Shown here: positions 33,529 to 42,250 of the stretch, piece after piece | Position numbering within the stretch: position 1 is the first letter of the stretch | Layout: each line of letters starts with the position of its first letter | Assembly: GCA_900769975.1 (NCBI GenBank) | Contig: CAAGIR010000233.1 | Coordinates: forward strand, 1 to 46,074 | Direction: 5' to 3' | From: Spirochaetia bacterium | GTDB lineage: Bacteria; Spirochaetota; Spirochaetia; Treponematales; Treponemataceae | DNA length: 46,074 nt | Notes under the pieces: model-generated | The model's input: only the letters and a program-made list of their open reading frames with translations | The model's database searches: none | What the model was told of the DNA's origin: nothing | Position numbers and translations under genes: made by a program

Positions 33529-34515
33529 TTAATTAATGATTTTTATTTTTTCTTCGGGACATTTTTGAAAAAAATCTTTGATGCGGATTTGCAAATCCTC
33601 AGTATCTTTCGCATTTAAAAATTGCGTCTGAGCATAATGGGAAAACTTAAAATTCTGGGAAAAATATGTAAAAAATCTTTGCAAACGGGTTTTCCAAAAT
33701 TCTTGTGGCTGATATTGTTTAATATCTTCTATATATTGTAATGCTATTTGTTCCATATCGATTGGTTCAATGTAATTTTGTTTGATTTGCGCAAAAATCC
33801 AGGGCTTTTGTACGGCGGCTCTGGAAATCATTATTCCGTCTACGTCTGGGGCTTTTTGTATTGCTGCTTTGTATGTTTGGGGGTCTTTTACGTTTCCGTT
33901 GAGATATACTTGAATTCCATGTTTTTTGTATTTTTCTGCTAGAAGTTGACAGAATTCATATCTGGGCGGGCGGATTAATTTTTCTTTTTTTGTTCTTGGG
34001 TGAAGTGTCAATAATTGAACGCCTTCTTCTACCAGCATATCGCAAAAGTTTAAAAGTTTTTCTGTGGTAAAATCTTCGTCGCCAAGTCGTAATTTTACGC
34101 TTAAGCGTTTATTTGTGTTATTTTTTTGATTATACGACTTGACTGTTTGAGAAACTGCTTTTACCATTTGCTGTGTTTCTGTCTGGTCTTTTAGCATCCA
34201 TGAAATTCCACTTCCGTGTTTGTAAATATCTGGAGCGGAACAGCCCATGTTTATGTCTATACCGATGCCTTCGAGTTGAATGAGAATTTCGGCTGCTTTT
34301 TGCATTGATTCTGTTTCATGTCCTGTTAGTTGCCAGACTACTTTTTTGGGTGCTGGTGCAGGATTTATGTAAAACTTTTCGAAAGGTCCGTTTACTAATA
34401 ATGTTCCTGCATTTATCATTTCTGTAAAGTATTCATCACATCCACCAAATTGTTCCAGCAGGATTCGAAAGGCGGGATGTGATATTGTTGCCATGGGACC
34501 GCAAATTAATTTCAT
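33529..34515 (-). CDS. tRNA-dihydrouridine synthase
   Basis: A 328-residue FMN enzyme reducing uridines in the tRNA D-loop. Seen: the N-terminal GPMATISHPAFR FMN loop, the catalytic cysteine in INMGCSAPDIYKHGSG near 95, SVKLRLGDED near 147, LLTLHPRTKKEK near 175, YLNGNVKDPQTY near 208 and GIMISRAAVQKPWIF near 232. Which uridine it acts on cannot be read. The start at 34515 lies six bases after an extended -10 and has no ribosome site. Confidence 0.88.
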   Translation of the reverse strand: MKLICGPMATISHPAFRILLEQFGGCDEYFTEMINAGTLLVNGPFEKFYINPAPAPKKVVWQLTGHETESMQKAAEILIQLEGIGIDINMGCSAPDIYKHGSGISWMLKDQTETQQMVKAVSQTVKSYNQKNNTNKRLSVKLRLGDEDFTTEKLLNFCDMLVEEGVQLLTLHPRTKKEKLIRPPRYEFCQLLAEKYKKHGIQVYLNGNVKDPQTYKAAIQKAPDVDGIMISRAAVQKPWIFAQIKQNYIEPIDMEQIALQYIEDIKQYQPQEFWKTRLQRFFTYFSQNFKFSHYAQTQFLNAKDTEDLQIRIKDFFQKCPEEKIKIIN

Positions 34516-34521
34516 TGTTTT

Positions 34522-34530
34522 ATTATAGCA
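34522..34530 (-). promoter_or_regulatory. Dus extended -10, leaderless
   Basis: On the minus strand TGC followed by TATAAT (34530-34522), an extended -10, then six bases to the ATG at 34515. The -35 is poor, as is common for extended -10 promoters. Confidence 0.6.
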
Positions 34531-34614
34531 GATTTTGATTATAAAAAAAAGATTGAAATATAATTGTTAAAGTATTAAAATAGTCTGTGGAGTGTTTATT
34601 TTTTGGAGGATTTT

Positions 34615-35346
34615 ATGTTTGAAAGAAAAAAATACAAGGATTTTGCAAAAAAGCAATTAAAAGGAAGATGGGGAGTTCCTGTTTTAATGTCTTTGATTGT
34701 TTGTTTTTTTACTTTTTTGATTAGTTTTAAATCTTTTTATTCACCTGATTTTTATGTTTATGTTTCTGAATTTATGAACGGTAGCATTTCTTATGATGAA
34801 TTTATAGAAGCTTTTGACGGACTTGTTGTTCAGTCGCCTGTATCATTTATTTTTGATATTTTTACTAACATTATTTCTGGCATTTTATCTGTTGCATGTA
34901 TTAGTGTTTATTTAAAAATGTCTCGTTCACCTGAAAAAGTTGGATTTTCTTCTTTTATTCAAGGTTTTAATTTATGGTTTAAGGCAGTTCTTGCTACTTT
35001 ATGGACTTTTTTGTGGACTTTCTTATGGTCTCTTTTATTTATTATTCCTGGTATTGTAAAATCGATTGCTTATTCGCAAATGTATTATCTGATTGTAGAA
35101 TATCCTGAACTTTCTGTAACTAAAGCTATGAAAATAAGTATGTTGATTACAAAAGGTCATAAAGCGGATTTGTTTGTAATGTATTTGAGTTTTTTGGGAT
35201 GGATTATTCTTGCTTCTATTCCTGCTGGACTTGGTATGATTGTTCTTTCTCCGTATATGGATATGACTTTTGTAAATGCTTATCATGCTTTGTTAAAAGA
35301 AGCAGTTGAATCTGGAAAACTTAAACCAGAAGATTTGTCGGAATAA
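34615..35346 (+). CDS. DUF975-family membrane protein
   Basis: A 243-residue integral membrane protein of unknown role with about five membrane segments. The family signature is clear: WSLLFIIPGIVKSIAYSQMYYLIVEYPELSVTKAMKIS and ITKGHKADLFVMYLSFLGW. The ATG at 34615 has GGAGGA upstream; an earlier TTG at 34603 precedes that site. sppA follows after a strong hairpin and T-run, so the two are probably separate units. Confidence 0.85.
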   Translation: MFERKKYKDFAKKQLKGRWGVPVLMSLIVCFFTFLISFKSFYSPDFYVYVSEFMNGSISYDEFIEAFDGLVVQSPVSFIFDIFTNIISGILSVACISVYLKMSRSPEKVGFSSFIQGFNLWFKAVLATLWTFLWTFLWSLLFIIPGIVKSIAYSQMYYLIVEYPELSVTKAMKISMLITKGHKADLFVMYLSFLGWIILASIPAGLGMIVLSPYMDMTFVNAYHALLKEAVESGKLKPEDLSE

Positions 35347-35365
35347 ATTTTGGAGTTTAAATAAT

Positions 35366-35413
35366 GTTAAATCAAATAGCTAAAATTGCGCCATTTGATT
35401 TAACTTTTTTTTT
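35366..35413 (+). terminator. Terminator built from an inverted copy of the repeat's last hairpin
   Basis: GTTAAATCAAAT (35366-35377) pairs with ATTTGATTTAAC (35393-35404), and nine T follow. Read on the minus strand the stem and loop closely match the final hairpin of the repeat copy at 84-118, so a repeat module seems to serve as a terminator here. Confidence 0.8.
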
Positions 35414-35448
35414 GCAGAAGTTTAACAAAAAATTTTGGAGATGTTAAT

Positions 35449-36474
35449 TTGGAAAAGAAAACAAAATCGGGATTTATTGTTTTAATATGTTTAATTATTC
35501 TTGTATTTTTTCTAGTTTTTGCTTCGATTTTTAATCAGAAAAGAAAATATAACGCAAATTATTATAATGGTGGATCGTCTACAGCTCCTGTTTCTGATTC
35601 AACTACTTTTGATAAGGTAAAAGCAAAAAATTATAGTGATAAATTTATTGCGGCATTGTACATTGAAGGGCAAATTTCGGAAGAAAATGCTAAATATAAT
35701 CAAAAATGGCTTTTGTCTACCATAAATAAATTAAAACAGAACAAAAAAAATGTTGCTCTTGCAGTTTATATCAACTCACCTGGTGGAGCAGTGTACCAGG
35801 CAGATGAAGTTTATCTTGCTTTGCAGGATTATAAAACTACTGGAAAACCTGTGTATGTTTATCAAGGTCCAATGGCTGCTTCTGGAGGATATTATATTTC
35901 TTGTGCTTCTGATAAGATTTTTGCAAATAGAAATACTTTGACAGGTTGTATTGGCGTTATCTCAGGAACAACATTTGATATGACAGAATTTTTGGAAAAT
36001 ATTGGCATTAAAACTGAAACTATTCATTCTGGAAAAAATAAAAATATGATGAATTTTAACGAACCTTTTACTGATGAACAAAAACAGATTATGCAGTCAA
36101 TTTCTGATGAATGTTATGAACAGTTTGTTTCAATTGTGGCAAAGGCTCGTCGGTTAAACTATTCTCAAGCTGAAAAACTTTCGGATGGAAGACTTTATAC
36201 TGCCAAACAAGCACTGGAACTTGGACTTATAGATAGAATAGATTCTTGGGATAATATGATTGAAGAACTTTCTGAAGAAATTGATATGCCTGGTATTAAA
36301 ATTCAATATTTTAAAAAAGAAAAGAAGAATAGTTTTGTTGATTATTTAACTGGAAAATCAAAAGATTTTCAAAATGCTGCCATTGCTGCTAAGATGGGGT
36401 TACCTGTTAGTATAATTGAACAAATGAATCAAAGTAATTTGATGCCGCAATATCTTTTGCCAACGGCTAAATAA
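35449..36474 (+). CDS. sppA: Signal peptide peptidase SppA
   Basis: A 341-residue membrane-anchored serine protease that cuts leftover signal peptides. One N-terminal membrane segment (about 8-28) precedes the S49 domain: INSPGGAV near 105, the catalytic serine in GPMAASGGYYIS near 143, and the lysine of the dyad in IHSGKNKNMM near 200. It has the short, single-domain length of the Gram-positive type. The start is a TTG at 35449 with GGAG eight bases upstream; the ATG nearby is in another frame. Confidence 0.88.
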   Translation: MEKKTKSGFIVLICLIILVFFLVFASIFNQKRKYNANYYNGGSSTAPVSDSTTFDKVKAKNYSDKFIAALYIEGQISEENAKYNQKWLLSTINKLKQNKKNVALAVYINSPGGAVYQADEVYLALQDYKTTGKPVYVYQGPMAASGGYYISCASDKIFANRNTLTGCIGVISGTTFDMTEFLENIGIKTETIHSGKNKNMMNFNEPFTDEQKQIMQSISDECYEQFVSIVAKARRLNYSQAEKLSDGRLYTAKQALELGLIDRIDSWDNMIEELSEEIDMPGIKIQYFKKEKKNSFVDYLTGKSKDFQNAAIAAKMGLPVSIIEQMNQSNLMPQYLLPTAK

Positions 36475-36509
36475 AAAATCATAAAAAAATAAAAATTGCA
36501 GAGAATTTC

Positions 36510-36654
36510 TTCCTTAAAATTGCACACCGCAGAAAGTTTCAACTTTCGAGGATTGCAATTGGGTTCGCGACTTCGCGAACAGTCCAATAACAGAGTTTCT
36601 GGCGAAACTCTAAGTTAAAACAAATGGCGCCATTACAGCCATTTGTTTTATACA
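36510..36654 (+). repeat. 145-bp structured repeat, copy 1
   Basis: First of two tandem units with period 145. It can fold into consecutive hairpins: GAAAGT/ACTTTC (36532-36547) inside AATTGCA/TGCAATT (36518-36524, 36554-36560); GTTCGCG/CGCGAAC (36563-36580) extended by ATTGG/CCAAT; AGAGTTTC/GAAACTCT (36592-36611); and a 13-bp stem TAAAACAAATGGC/GCCATTTGTTTTA (36616-36650). The unit has no open frame of note. It lies in the 594-base gene-free stretch 36475-37068. Confidence 0.9.
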
Positions 36655-36798
36655 TTCCTTAAAATTGCACACCGCAGAAAGTTTCAACTTTCGAGGATTG
36701 CAATTGGGTTCGCGTCTTCGCGAACAGTCCAATAACAGAGTTTCTGGCGAAACTCTAAGTTAAAACAAATGGCGCTATTACAGCCATTTGTTTTATAC
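36655..36798 (+). repeat. 145-bp structured repeat, copy 2
   Basis: I see two differences from copy 1 (A to T in the GTTCGCG hairpin loop and C to T in the loop of the last hairpin). Both fall in loops, so every stem is preserved. The duplication must be recent or maintained by recombination. Confidence 0.9.
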
Positions 36799-36948
36799 GC
36801 TTATTTTTATTATATTATGATTATGCAAATTTTGCTAATAATTCCTGCAATTTATTGTTTTTTGTACATTTTGTGCTTGATTTTGTACAATACTACAAAA
36901 CATTTTTATTGAATATTACCTTTTTTTATTTTTTTGGAAATTCTCTTA

Positions 36949-36977
36949 TTGTTTTTTTAGAAATATCCTTTTATAAT
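36949..36977 (+). promoter_or_regulatory. Promoter of the cyclase/envelope operon
   Basis: TTGTTT (36949-36954), 17-base spacer, TATAAT (36972-36977). Transcription should start near 36984, giving an 85-base leader in which AAATTACA (37001-37008) can pair with TGTAATTT (37038-37045). Between the repeats and this promoter I see only AT-rich sequence with two TTTTGTACA words near 36862-36892. Confidence 0.65.
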
Positions 36978-37068
36978 AGTAAGGATTAAACATTTTTCTT
37001 AAATTACACGATAAAGAAAATATCAACTAGTGAGAAATGTAATTTGAATAAATGAGTTAGAAAAGTTT

Positions 37069-39297
37069 ATGATGAGAGTAACAGCTAAATTGAATGGTCA
37101 GAAAAAACCGTCTGGTCTTTCTGATAAAAAAAAAGTATCAGAGACGAAATCCGCAACTTATAAGACACAAGTTACCTTTCCTATTGGTGTAAAACTTGCA
37201 ATCATCATAGGATTTATTGTTCTTGTTTCTCTTGGTTTAGTAACTGTTTTAAATAGTCATTTTATTGGACAAGATGTTCAGATTACAGCTGAAAATTCAA
37301 ATCTTTCTATAAATACGCGCGCTTCTAGCACAGTTGAAGATAAGTTTAACACGGTGCGCTCAAATGTATTCCAGCTTCTTGATCTTTTAAATATTGCAGG
37401 AAGCGGACGGAATGCAGCCATTGTACGGCAAGCAGAAGCGTTTTTCTTTGAAAGAAATCAAGACATTGCTTCTATTTTTATTCTTTCTGCGGACAGCATC
37501 TCAAGACGGAACAGTACGGACGTTCGAATTGTAAACAACCGCTTTTTTATTTCTAATGAAATTGACACTGGGGTGATGGACACTTTTTTAAAGGTGCAAG
37601 AAGATGCAGTCCGCCGTTCAGCAGGCGGAGAAACTATTGCGTTAAATGCTTCGCCGTATTTTGAAATGCCTGTAATGTCGCTTCTTTTTCCGTATAGGGA
37701 AAACGGTCGCGAACAGACCTGTATAATCACCTTTTCAATAGAAACAATCGCCGATATTTTAGGAACTGACAGTGTAAACACTACATTCATTATAAACGAT
37801 TCTGATGAACTTTTGTGCCACCCAGAAACAGAGCGCATCATCCGTGGGGAAAGTCTTAAAAATGATCCTCTTGTTATGCAAATGCGCTTTAACAACCAAA
37901 ACAACAATGACAGCCGCCAGATTCCTTACGAAACGGAAGACGAAAACGGCAGGAAAAGCCGCTTTTACGGCGCATACGAAAAACTTTCGTTCGGAGATAT
38001 AGTAATCATTACAACAGTTCCGTTCGACACAATTCTTGAAGGCGTACGCACCACACGGAAAAACAACATTTACCTTACATGCATTGTTTTTTTCCTTTCG
38101 ATAATGTTCATCCTGATTTTTTCACGACTTGGAATTTCACGCCACTTAAGAAAACTTACGGAAGCCGCCGACGAAATCAAGAACGGAAACTTTGATACGC
38201 CTGTCATCACAAGCCTGAACACAAATCGCCGCGATGAAATTGGTGTTTTAAATCAGAGTACAAAAGATGAACGCGAATTTCTGAACCTGTTTGCAAAGTT
38301 CACGAACAGGGGTGTTGCAAAGGCAATTGCACGCAAGGAAATTGATTTTGACCCGCATTTGAAAGACGTTACGATTTTCTTCAGCGACATACGCGGCTTT
38401 ACGGCAATAAGCGATGGTTTTAAAAACCGCTTTGCAAATGATTCTCCGCGAGAAATCATTGCATTTTTGAACGACTATATGAGCCGCATGGTAAACTGCA
38501 TCACTTTAAGCCACGGAAACGTTGATAAATTTGAAGGAGACGCAATTATGGCTGTCTGGGGACTTTTGCGCGACGACAGCCTTGATTTTGAAAAGCTTTC
38601 TGATTCAGATCCGGCTAAAAAAGAACAGCAGGAACTTCACGAAAAACATAAAAAAGAAGATGCCTTAAATGCAATCACTGGAACAATTGCAATGCGCTAT
38701 GCCCTTATGAAATACAACAAGGACGCTGAAATTTTTACAAAGGCTCACGAAAACGAACCGCTTGCACAGTACAAACCTCACATAAAAATCGGATGCGGTC
38801 TTAATTCTGGGCGTGCAACATGCGGTATCATGGGTTCTGAAGACAAAATGGAATATACTGCAATCGGGGATGCCGTAAACTTTGCTTCCCGAACGGAAAG
38901 TTCCAACAAGCCCTGCGGAACAGACATTCTTATTACGGAAGACACTTACAATCTTTTAAAATACGACTACATCCGCTGCAAGGAAAACGGATTTTCAATT
39001 TTAGATGAAAACAAGCCGTTTGAAATTGTCGTAGAGATGATTCCTGTTGAATTTGAAGTAAAAGGAAAAGGTGCACAGCATTTTTACGGAGTTGTAAATA
39101 TGCCGGGTTTTGATATTGAAGCATTTTTTAAACAGGGCGACCCGGATTTTACGGCGGACAAAGACTGCATAAAGGCTGTAGGTGCAGAAGGTCCTAAGAC
39201 ACTTAATGAAGTGCGGACAATGCTTGGAATTCCTATTCCAGAATTTGAAAAGGTAAACTTGAATGAAGAAGAAAATAAAATCCAAGTCAAAAAATAA
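37069..39297 (+). CDS. dCache-HAMP class III adenylate cyclase
   Basis: A 742-residue inner-membrane sensor making cAMP. Membrane segment one (about 41-63), a periplasmic dCache-like sensor (about 65-325), membrane segment two (about 334-352), HAMP (about 353-405), then the catalytic domain. Metal aspartates are D440 (FFSDIRGFT) and D491 (KFEGDAIMAVWG). Substrate residues K487 and T597 (EYTAIGD) form the lysine/threonine pair of class IIIb adenylate cyclases; N604 and R608 complete the site. It is first of four overlapping or closely spaced envelope genes, and the next start overlaps its end by 35 bases. I recall a similar cyclase/FecR neighbourhood at TP0485-TP0483 of T. pallidum, unchecked. 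Confidence 0.9.
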   Translation: MMRVTAKLNGQKKPSGLSDKKKVSETKSATYKTQVTFPIGVKLAIIIGFIVLVSLGLVTVLNSHFIGQDVQITAENSNLSINTRASSTVEDKFNTVRSNVFQLLDLLNIAGSGRNAAIVRQAEAFFFERNQDIASIFILSADSISRRNSTDVRIVNNRFFISNEIDTGVMDTFLKVQEDAVRRSAGGETIALNASPYFEMPVMSLLFPYRENGREQTCIITFSIETIADILGTDSVNTTFIINDSDELLCHPETERIIRGESLKNDPLVMQMRFNNQNNNDSRQIPYETEDENGRKSRFYGAYEKLSFGDIVIITTVPFDTILEGVRTTRKNNIYLTCIVFFLSIMFILIFSRLGISRHLRKLTEAADEIKNGNFDTPVITSLNTNRRDEIGVLNQSTKDEREFLNLFAKFTNRGVAKAIARKEIDFDPHLKDVTIFFSDIRGFTAISDGFKNRFANDSPREIIAFLNDYMSRMVNCITLSHGNVDKFEGDAIMAVWGLLRDDSLDFEKLSDSDPAKKEQQELHEKHKKEDALNAITGTIAMRYALMKYNKDAEIFTKAHENEPLAQYKPHIKIGCGLNSGRATCGIMGSEDKMEYTAIGDAVNFASRTESSNKPCGTDILITEDTYNLLKYDYIRCKENGFSILDENKPFEIVVEMIPVEFEVKGKGAQHFYGVVNMPGFDIEAFFKQGDPDFTADKDCIKAVGAEGPKTLNEVRTMLGIPIPEFEKVNLNEEENKIQVKK

Positions 39298-42250
39298 CTT
39301 TTTCATTCCATTTTGTCTCGCAATTTTTGTTTGTCTTGCAGGAGCAGCGGTAAATTCTTTTCTGTTTTACAACAGTTTTTTCCGTGCACTTACAAAGATG
39401 AACGAAACGCCGATTGCAACGATTACCTTTAAATACAAAACGGCACAGCGAAAATTTCTTGATCGTGTTGTATGGGACAGACTCAGGCAGAATTCTCCTG
39501 TATACAACGGAGATACAATCCACACCGCAAATCTTTCCGAAGCGACAATCTGGTTTACGGACGGCAACATTATGGAGCTTTCCGAAAATACTATGGCACA
39601 GGTGTTTCTTTCCGAAGATAAGTCGCTTAAGGCAGAACTTTCTGACGGTTTTGCAACAATTGATTCAACGTTTTCTGAACAGGGAATGACTCTTGCTTCA
39701 AAGGGAATAGAAGTTGCAGTTCAGTCAGGTTCGGCATTGAGTGCAGGAGCAGTTACCGCTTTAGAAAAAACGGAAGACTCAAAGGGTGAAGGCATTTCTT
39801 CTGAAAGCAGCGCAAAAAAGACAGATCAAGCAACCACAGACTCCAGTATTGGCGGACTGTCAATTCAGGTAATAAAAGGTAGCGTTGAAGTACAACAGAC
39901 TGACGGAAAAACAATAAGCATGCAGCAAGGAGAAGGCATACAAATAGAAGGAACTGAGCAGAAAAAACCGGCTCTTATAGTTACTAATCCTGCACCTCAG
40001 TCAAAAATTCTTTACCATACACAGGGTGATGCTATCATTCCTTTTTCATGGACATTAAGCGATATTCCTGAAAACGCAATTACTACAATCATCATTGCAG
40101 CAGATAAAAAATTTTCAGATATAAAATATCAGACAATCGTAACCGACACAAATTCTGCTGATATACCTCTTCCTTCTGGAACTTATTATTGGCAGATTAC
40201 AATTACAAAAGATGATGAAATTGTACCTCTTGCAGAAAAAACTGGAAAAATGCAGATAATTCAGTCTCTTCCACCTGAACTAGTAGTACCAATAGAAGAA
40301 TATGAATATAGTTACCGTACAAGAAAACCTGCTGTCCGACTTATTTGGACGGAATCTCCGTATGCAACATCCTACAAGATGGAAATTGCAGACAATCCAC
40401 AGATGAATAATCCTATAGTAGAACAGCGTTCAACTTTTACATCTTCTATTATTTCAACTCTTTCAGAAGGAACGTATTGGTGGCGCGTTACTCCATACTA
40501 CACGATAAACCGCACGGGTTTTGCTGCTCCGTCAAAAATTAAAAGTTTTTCAATAGAAAAAAAGGGTAGTTTGCCAAAGCCGTCTGTGTATATTCCACAA
40601 AATAATGGAATCGTAAATACCGAAGACACTGGCAAAGGAATATCTTTTTCTTGGAAACAGGAAAGTGAAGCAGCATCTTACACTCTTAAAATAGCAGACA
40701 ATCCGAATCTTACTGGTGCAAAAATAGTAAAGACAACTCAAGATAATTTCTGTACTTTGAACGCAGATGCAAAAAAAATTACCGATGGAAAATGGTACTG
40801 GGCAGTTACAATGCAGGATATTGAAGGAAATGTTTCGGAGCAGTCTGAAATACGAACTTTTTTTGCAATGAAAGGAAAGCCTGAACAGCATGTTATTGAA
40901 CCAGCAGATAATTTTAAAACTTCACAAACTTTAATGCCAGATACAAAATTTACATGGAAAAGAAATCTTCCTGAAAACTTTGTAAGTCGTATGCAAATTT
41001 CAAGCGATAGTTCTTTTTCTGAACTTCTTTATGATTCTATTGTAACTGGAACGAGCACAAAGGGAATAAATCTTCCTACGGGAACTTATTATTGGCGTTT
41101 AAAATCAAACAGCATTACGGATGAAGCTGAACTTATAACGTCTGCAAGGACACTTAAAGTAGTAGGAAACCTTGCTGCAGCAGTTTTAAATGAACCAAAA
41201 GAGCGTGCCGTTGCCCGCGAAACAGTGCCATACACATTCAGTTGGGAAGAAGTTCCTGATGCAGACTATTATAAATTTTCAATATTCCGCCAAAGCGATA
41301 ATGAACTGGTTTTTGAAGAAAATGTATTCGGAACAGAAACAACAGTCGATATGTTCTCAAATCCTAAATTCAAGGACAAGTCGATGTACAAGTGGCAGGT
41401 TCAGGCACATGCAAACGCAATTGTCGGTGTTCAAAGCCGTAGAACTGGTGTACTTTCTGAAACTGAATTCTACCTTGTAAAATTGCGTCCAGTAGAAATA
41501 ACAGTTCCTTCCCGTAAAGCCCAGATTAAGGGAGAAGACGCAATTCTTTCGCCTGTAACCGCACACTGGTCTACTGTTGATGTAGTAAAAAAAGCACAGT
41601 TTGTACTTACTAAAACAGACGAAAATCCTCCGAAAGAAATAATGCGCATTCCTTCTGATATTCAGATGAGTAATGGAAATAGCATCGCACCGCGAGATAT
41701 TCTTTTGGATACTCCTGAAGGTCTTAAAGCCGGAACTTACGAAATAATCGTATATGCGGAAACCCTTGATGAGATTAATATTTCGAATACAGATAAAAAA
41801 AATCGTGGAATGTTTACCGTTCTTCCTGTAGAACCGCTTGATAAGGCTCAAAATCTTGTTTCTACTCCGCAGGTTTTTGATACTGAATATTTGCGTAATC
41901 CACAAAATCCAAAAACAATCACACTTTCATGGAATAAAATTCCAAAAGCAACAGAATATTATGTTTCTATCCGTAACAGAAGCGGAAAAGAAATTCTTTT
42001 TCAGAATGTAAAAAATGGCACATCTTACTCAATTGATTTTAATCTTCTTTCTGAAGAAGATAAAATTTCATTTTCAAAAGGAACTTTTACCTGGACTGTA
42101 AAAGGAGTGCGTCGAATAGATACTGATAAAGATGGATATTTAGATAAAATTCTTCAGGAAAGCCCGGAAGCAAAATCATCTTTTGAAACAGACATACCGA
42201 TTCCAAAAAAATCAAAGGCAAAAGGAGCAACCAATCCCTATGGAAAATAA
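39263..42250 (+). CDS. FecR-domain protein with fibronectin-III-like repeats
   Basis: A 995-residue envelope protein. One N-terminal membrane segment (about 12-38) is followed by a split FecR-like domain (NSPVYNGDTIHTANLSEATIWF near 77; GLSIQVIKGSVEVQQTDGK near 198). About six beta-sandwich repeats follow, each with a YxWxV-type strand: GTYYWQIT, GTYWWRVT, GKWYWAVT, GTYYWRLK, SMYKWQVQ and GTFTWTVK. The tail is basic. FecR domains usually relay signals or bind the cell wall; here no anti-sigma partner is present. It overlaps the cyclase by 35 bases and the next gene by 11 bases. Confidence 0.83.
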   Translation: MKKKIKSKSKNNFFIPFCLAIFVCLAGAAVNSFLFYNSFFRALTKMNETPIATITFKYKTAQRKFLDRVVWDRLRQNSPVYNGDTIHTANLSEATIWFTDGNIMELSENTMAQVFLSEDKSLKAELSDGFATIDSTFSEQGMTLASKGIEVAVQSGSALSAGAVTALEKTEDSKGEGISSESSAKKTDQATTDSSIGGLSIQVIKGSVEVQQTDGKTISMQQGEGIQIEGTEQKKPALIVTNPAPQSKILYHTQGDAIIPFSWTLSDIPENAITTIIIAADKKFSDIKYQTIVTDTNSADIPLPSGTYYWQITITKDDEIVPLAEKTGKMQIIQSLPPELVVPIEEYEYSYRTRKPAVRLIWTESPYATSYKMEIADNPQMNNPIVEQRSTFTSSIISTLSEGTYWWRVTPYYTINRTGFAAPSKIKSFSIEKKGSLPKPSVYIPQNNGIVNTEDTGKGISFSWKQESEAASYTLKIADNPNLTGAKIVKTTQDNFCTLNADAKKITDGKWYWAVTMQDIEGNVSEQSEIRTFFAMKGKPEQHVIEPADNFKTSQTLMPDTKFTWKRNLPENFVSRMQISSDSSFSELLYDSIVTGTSTKGINLPTGTYYWRLKSNSITDEAELITSARTLKVVGNLAAAVLNEPKERAVARETVPYTFSWEEVPDADYYKFSIFRQSDNELVFEENVFGTETTVDMFSNPKFKDKSMYKWQVQAHANAIVGVQSRRTGVLSETEFYLVKLRPVEITVPSRKAQIKGEDAILSPVTAHWSTVDVVKKAQFVLTKTDENPPKEIMRIPSDIQMSNGNSIAPRDILLDTPEGLKAGTYEIIVYAETLDEINISNTDKKNRGMFTVLPVEPLDKAQNLVSTPQVFDTEYLRNPQNPKTITLSWNKIPKATEYYVSIRNRSGKEILFQNVKNGTSYSIDFNLLSEEDKISFSKGTFTWTVKGVRRIDTDKDGYLDKILQESPEAKSSFETDIPIPKKSKAKGATNPYGK

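Noticed and set aside
36510..36798. CRISPR-like repetition
   Set aside because: Two directly adjoining 145-bp units without spacers and no cas genes; hairpin element instead.
36984..37068. c-di-GMP or other known riboswitch in the cyclase leader
   Set aside because: Only one weak 8-bp pairing is visible and no conserved riboswitch core was recognised.
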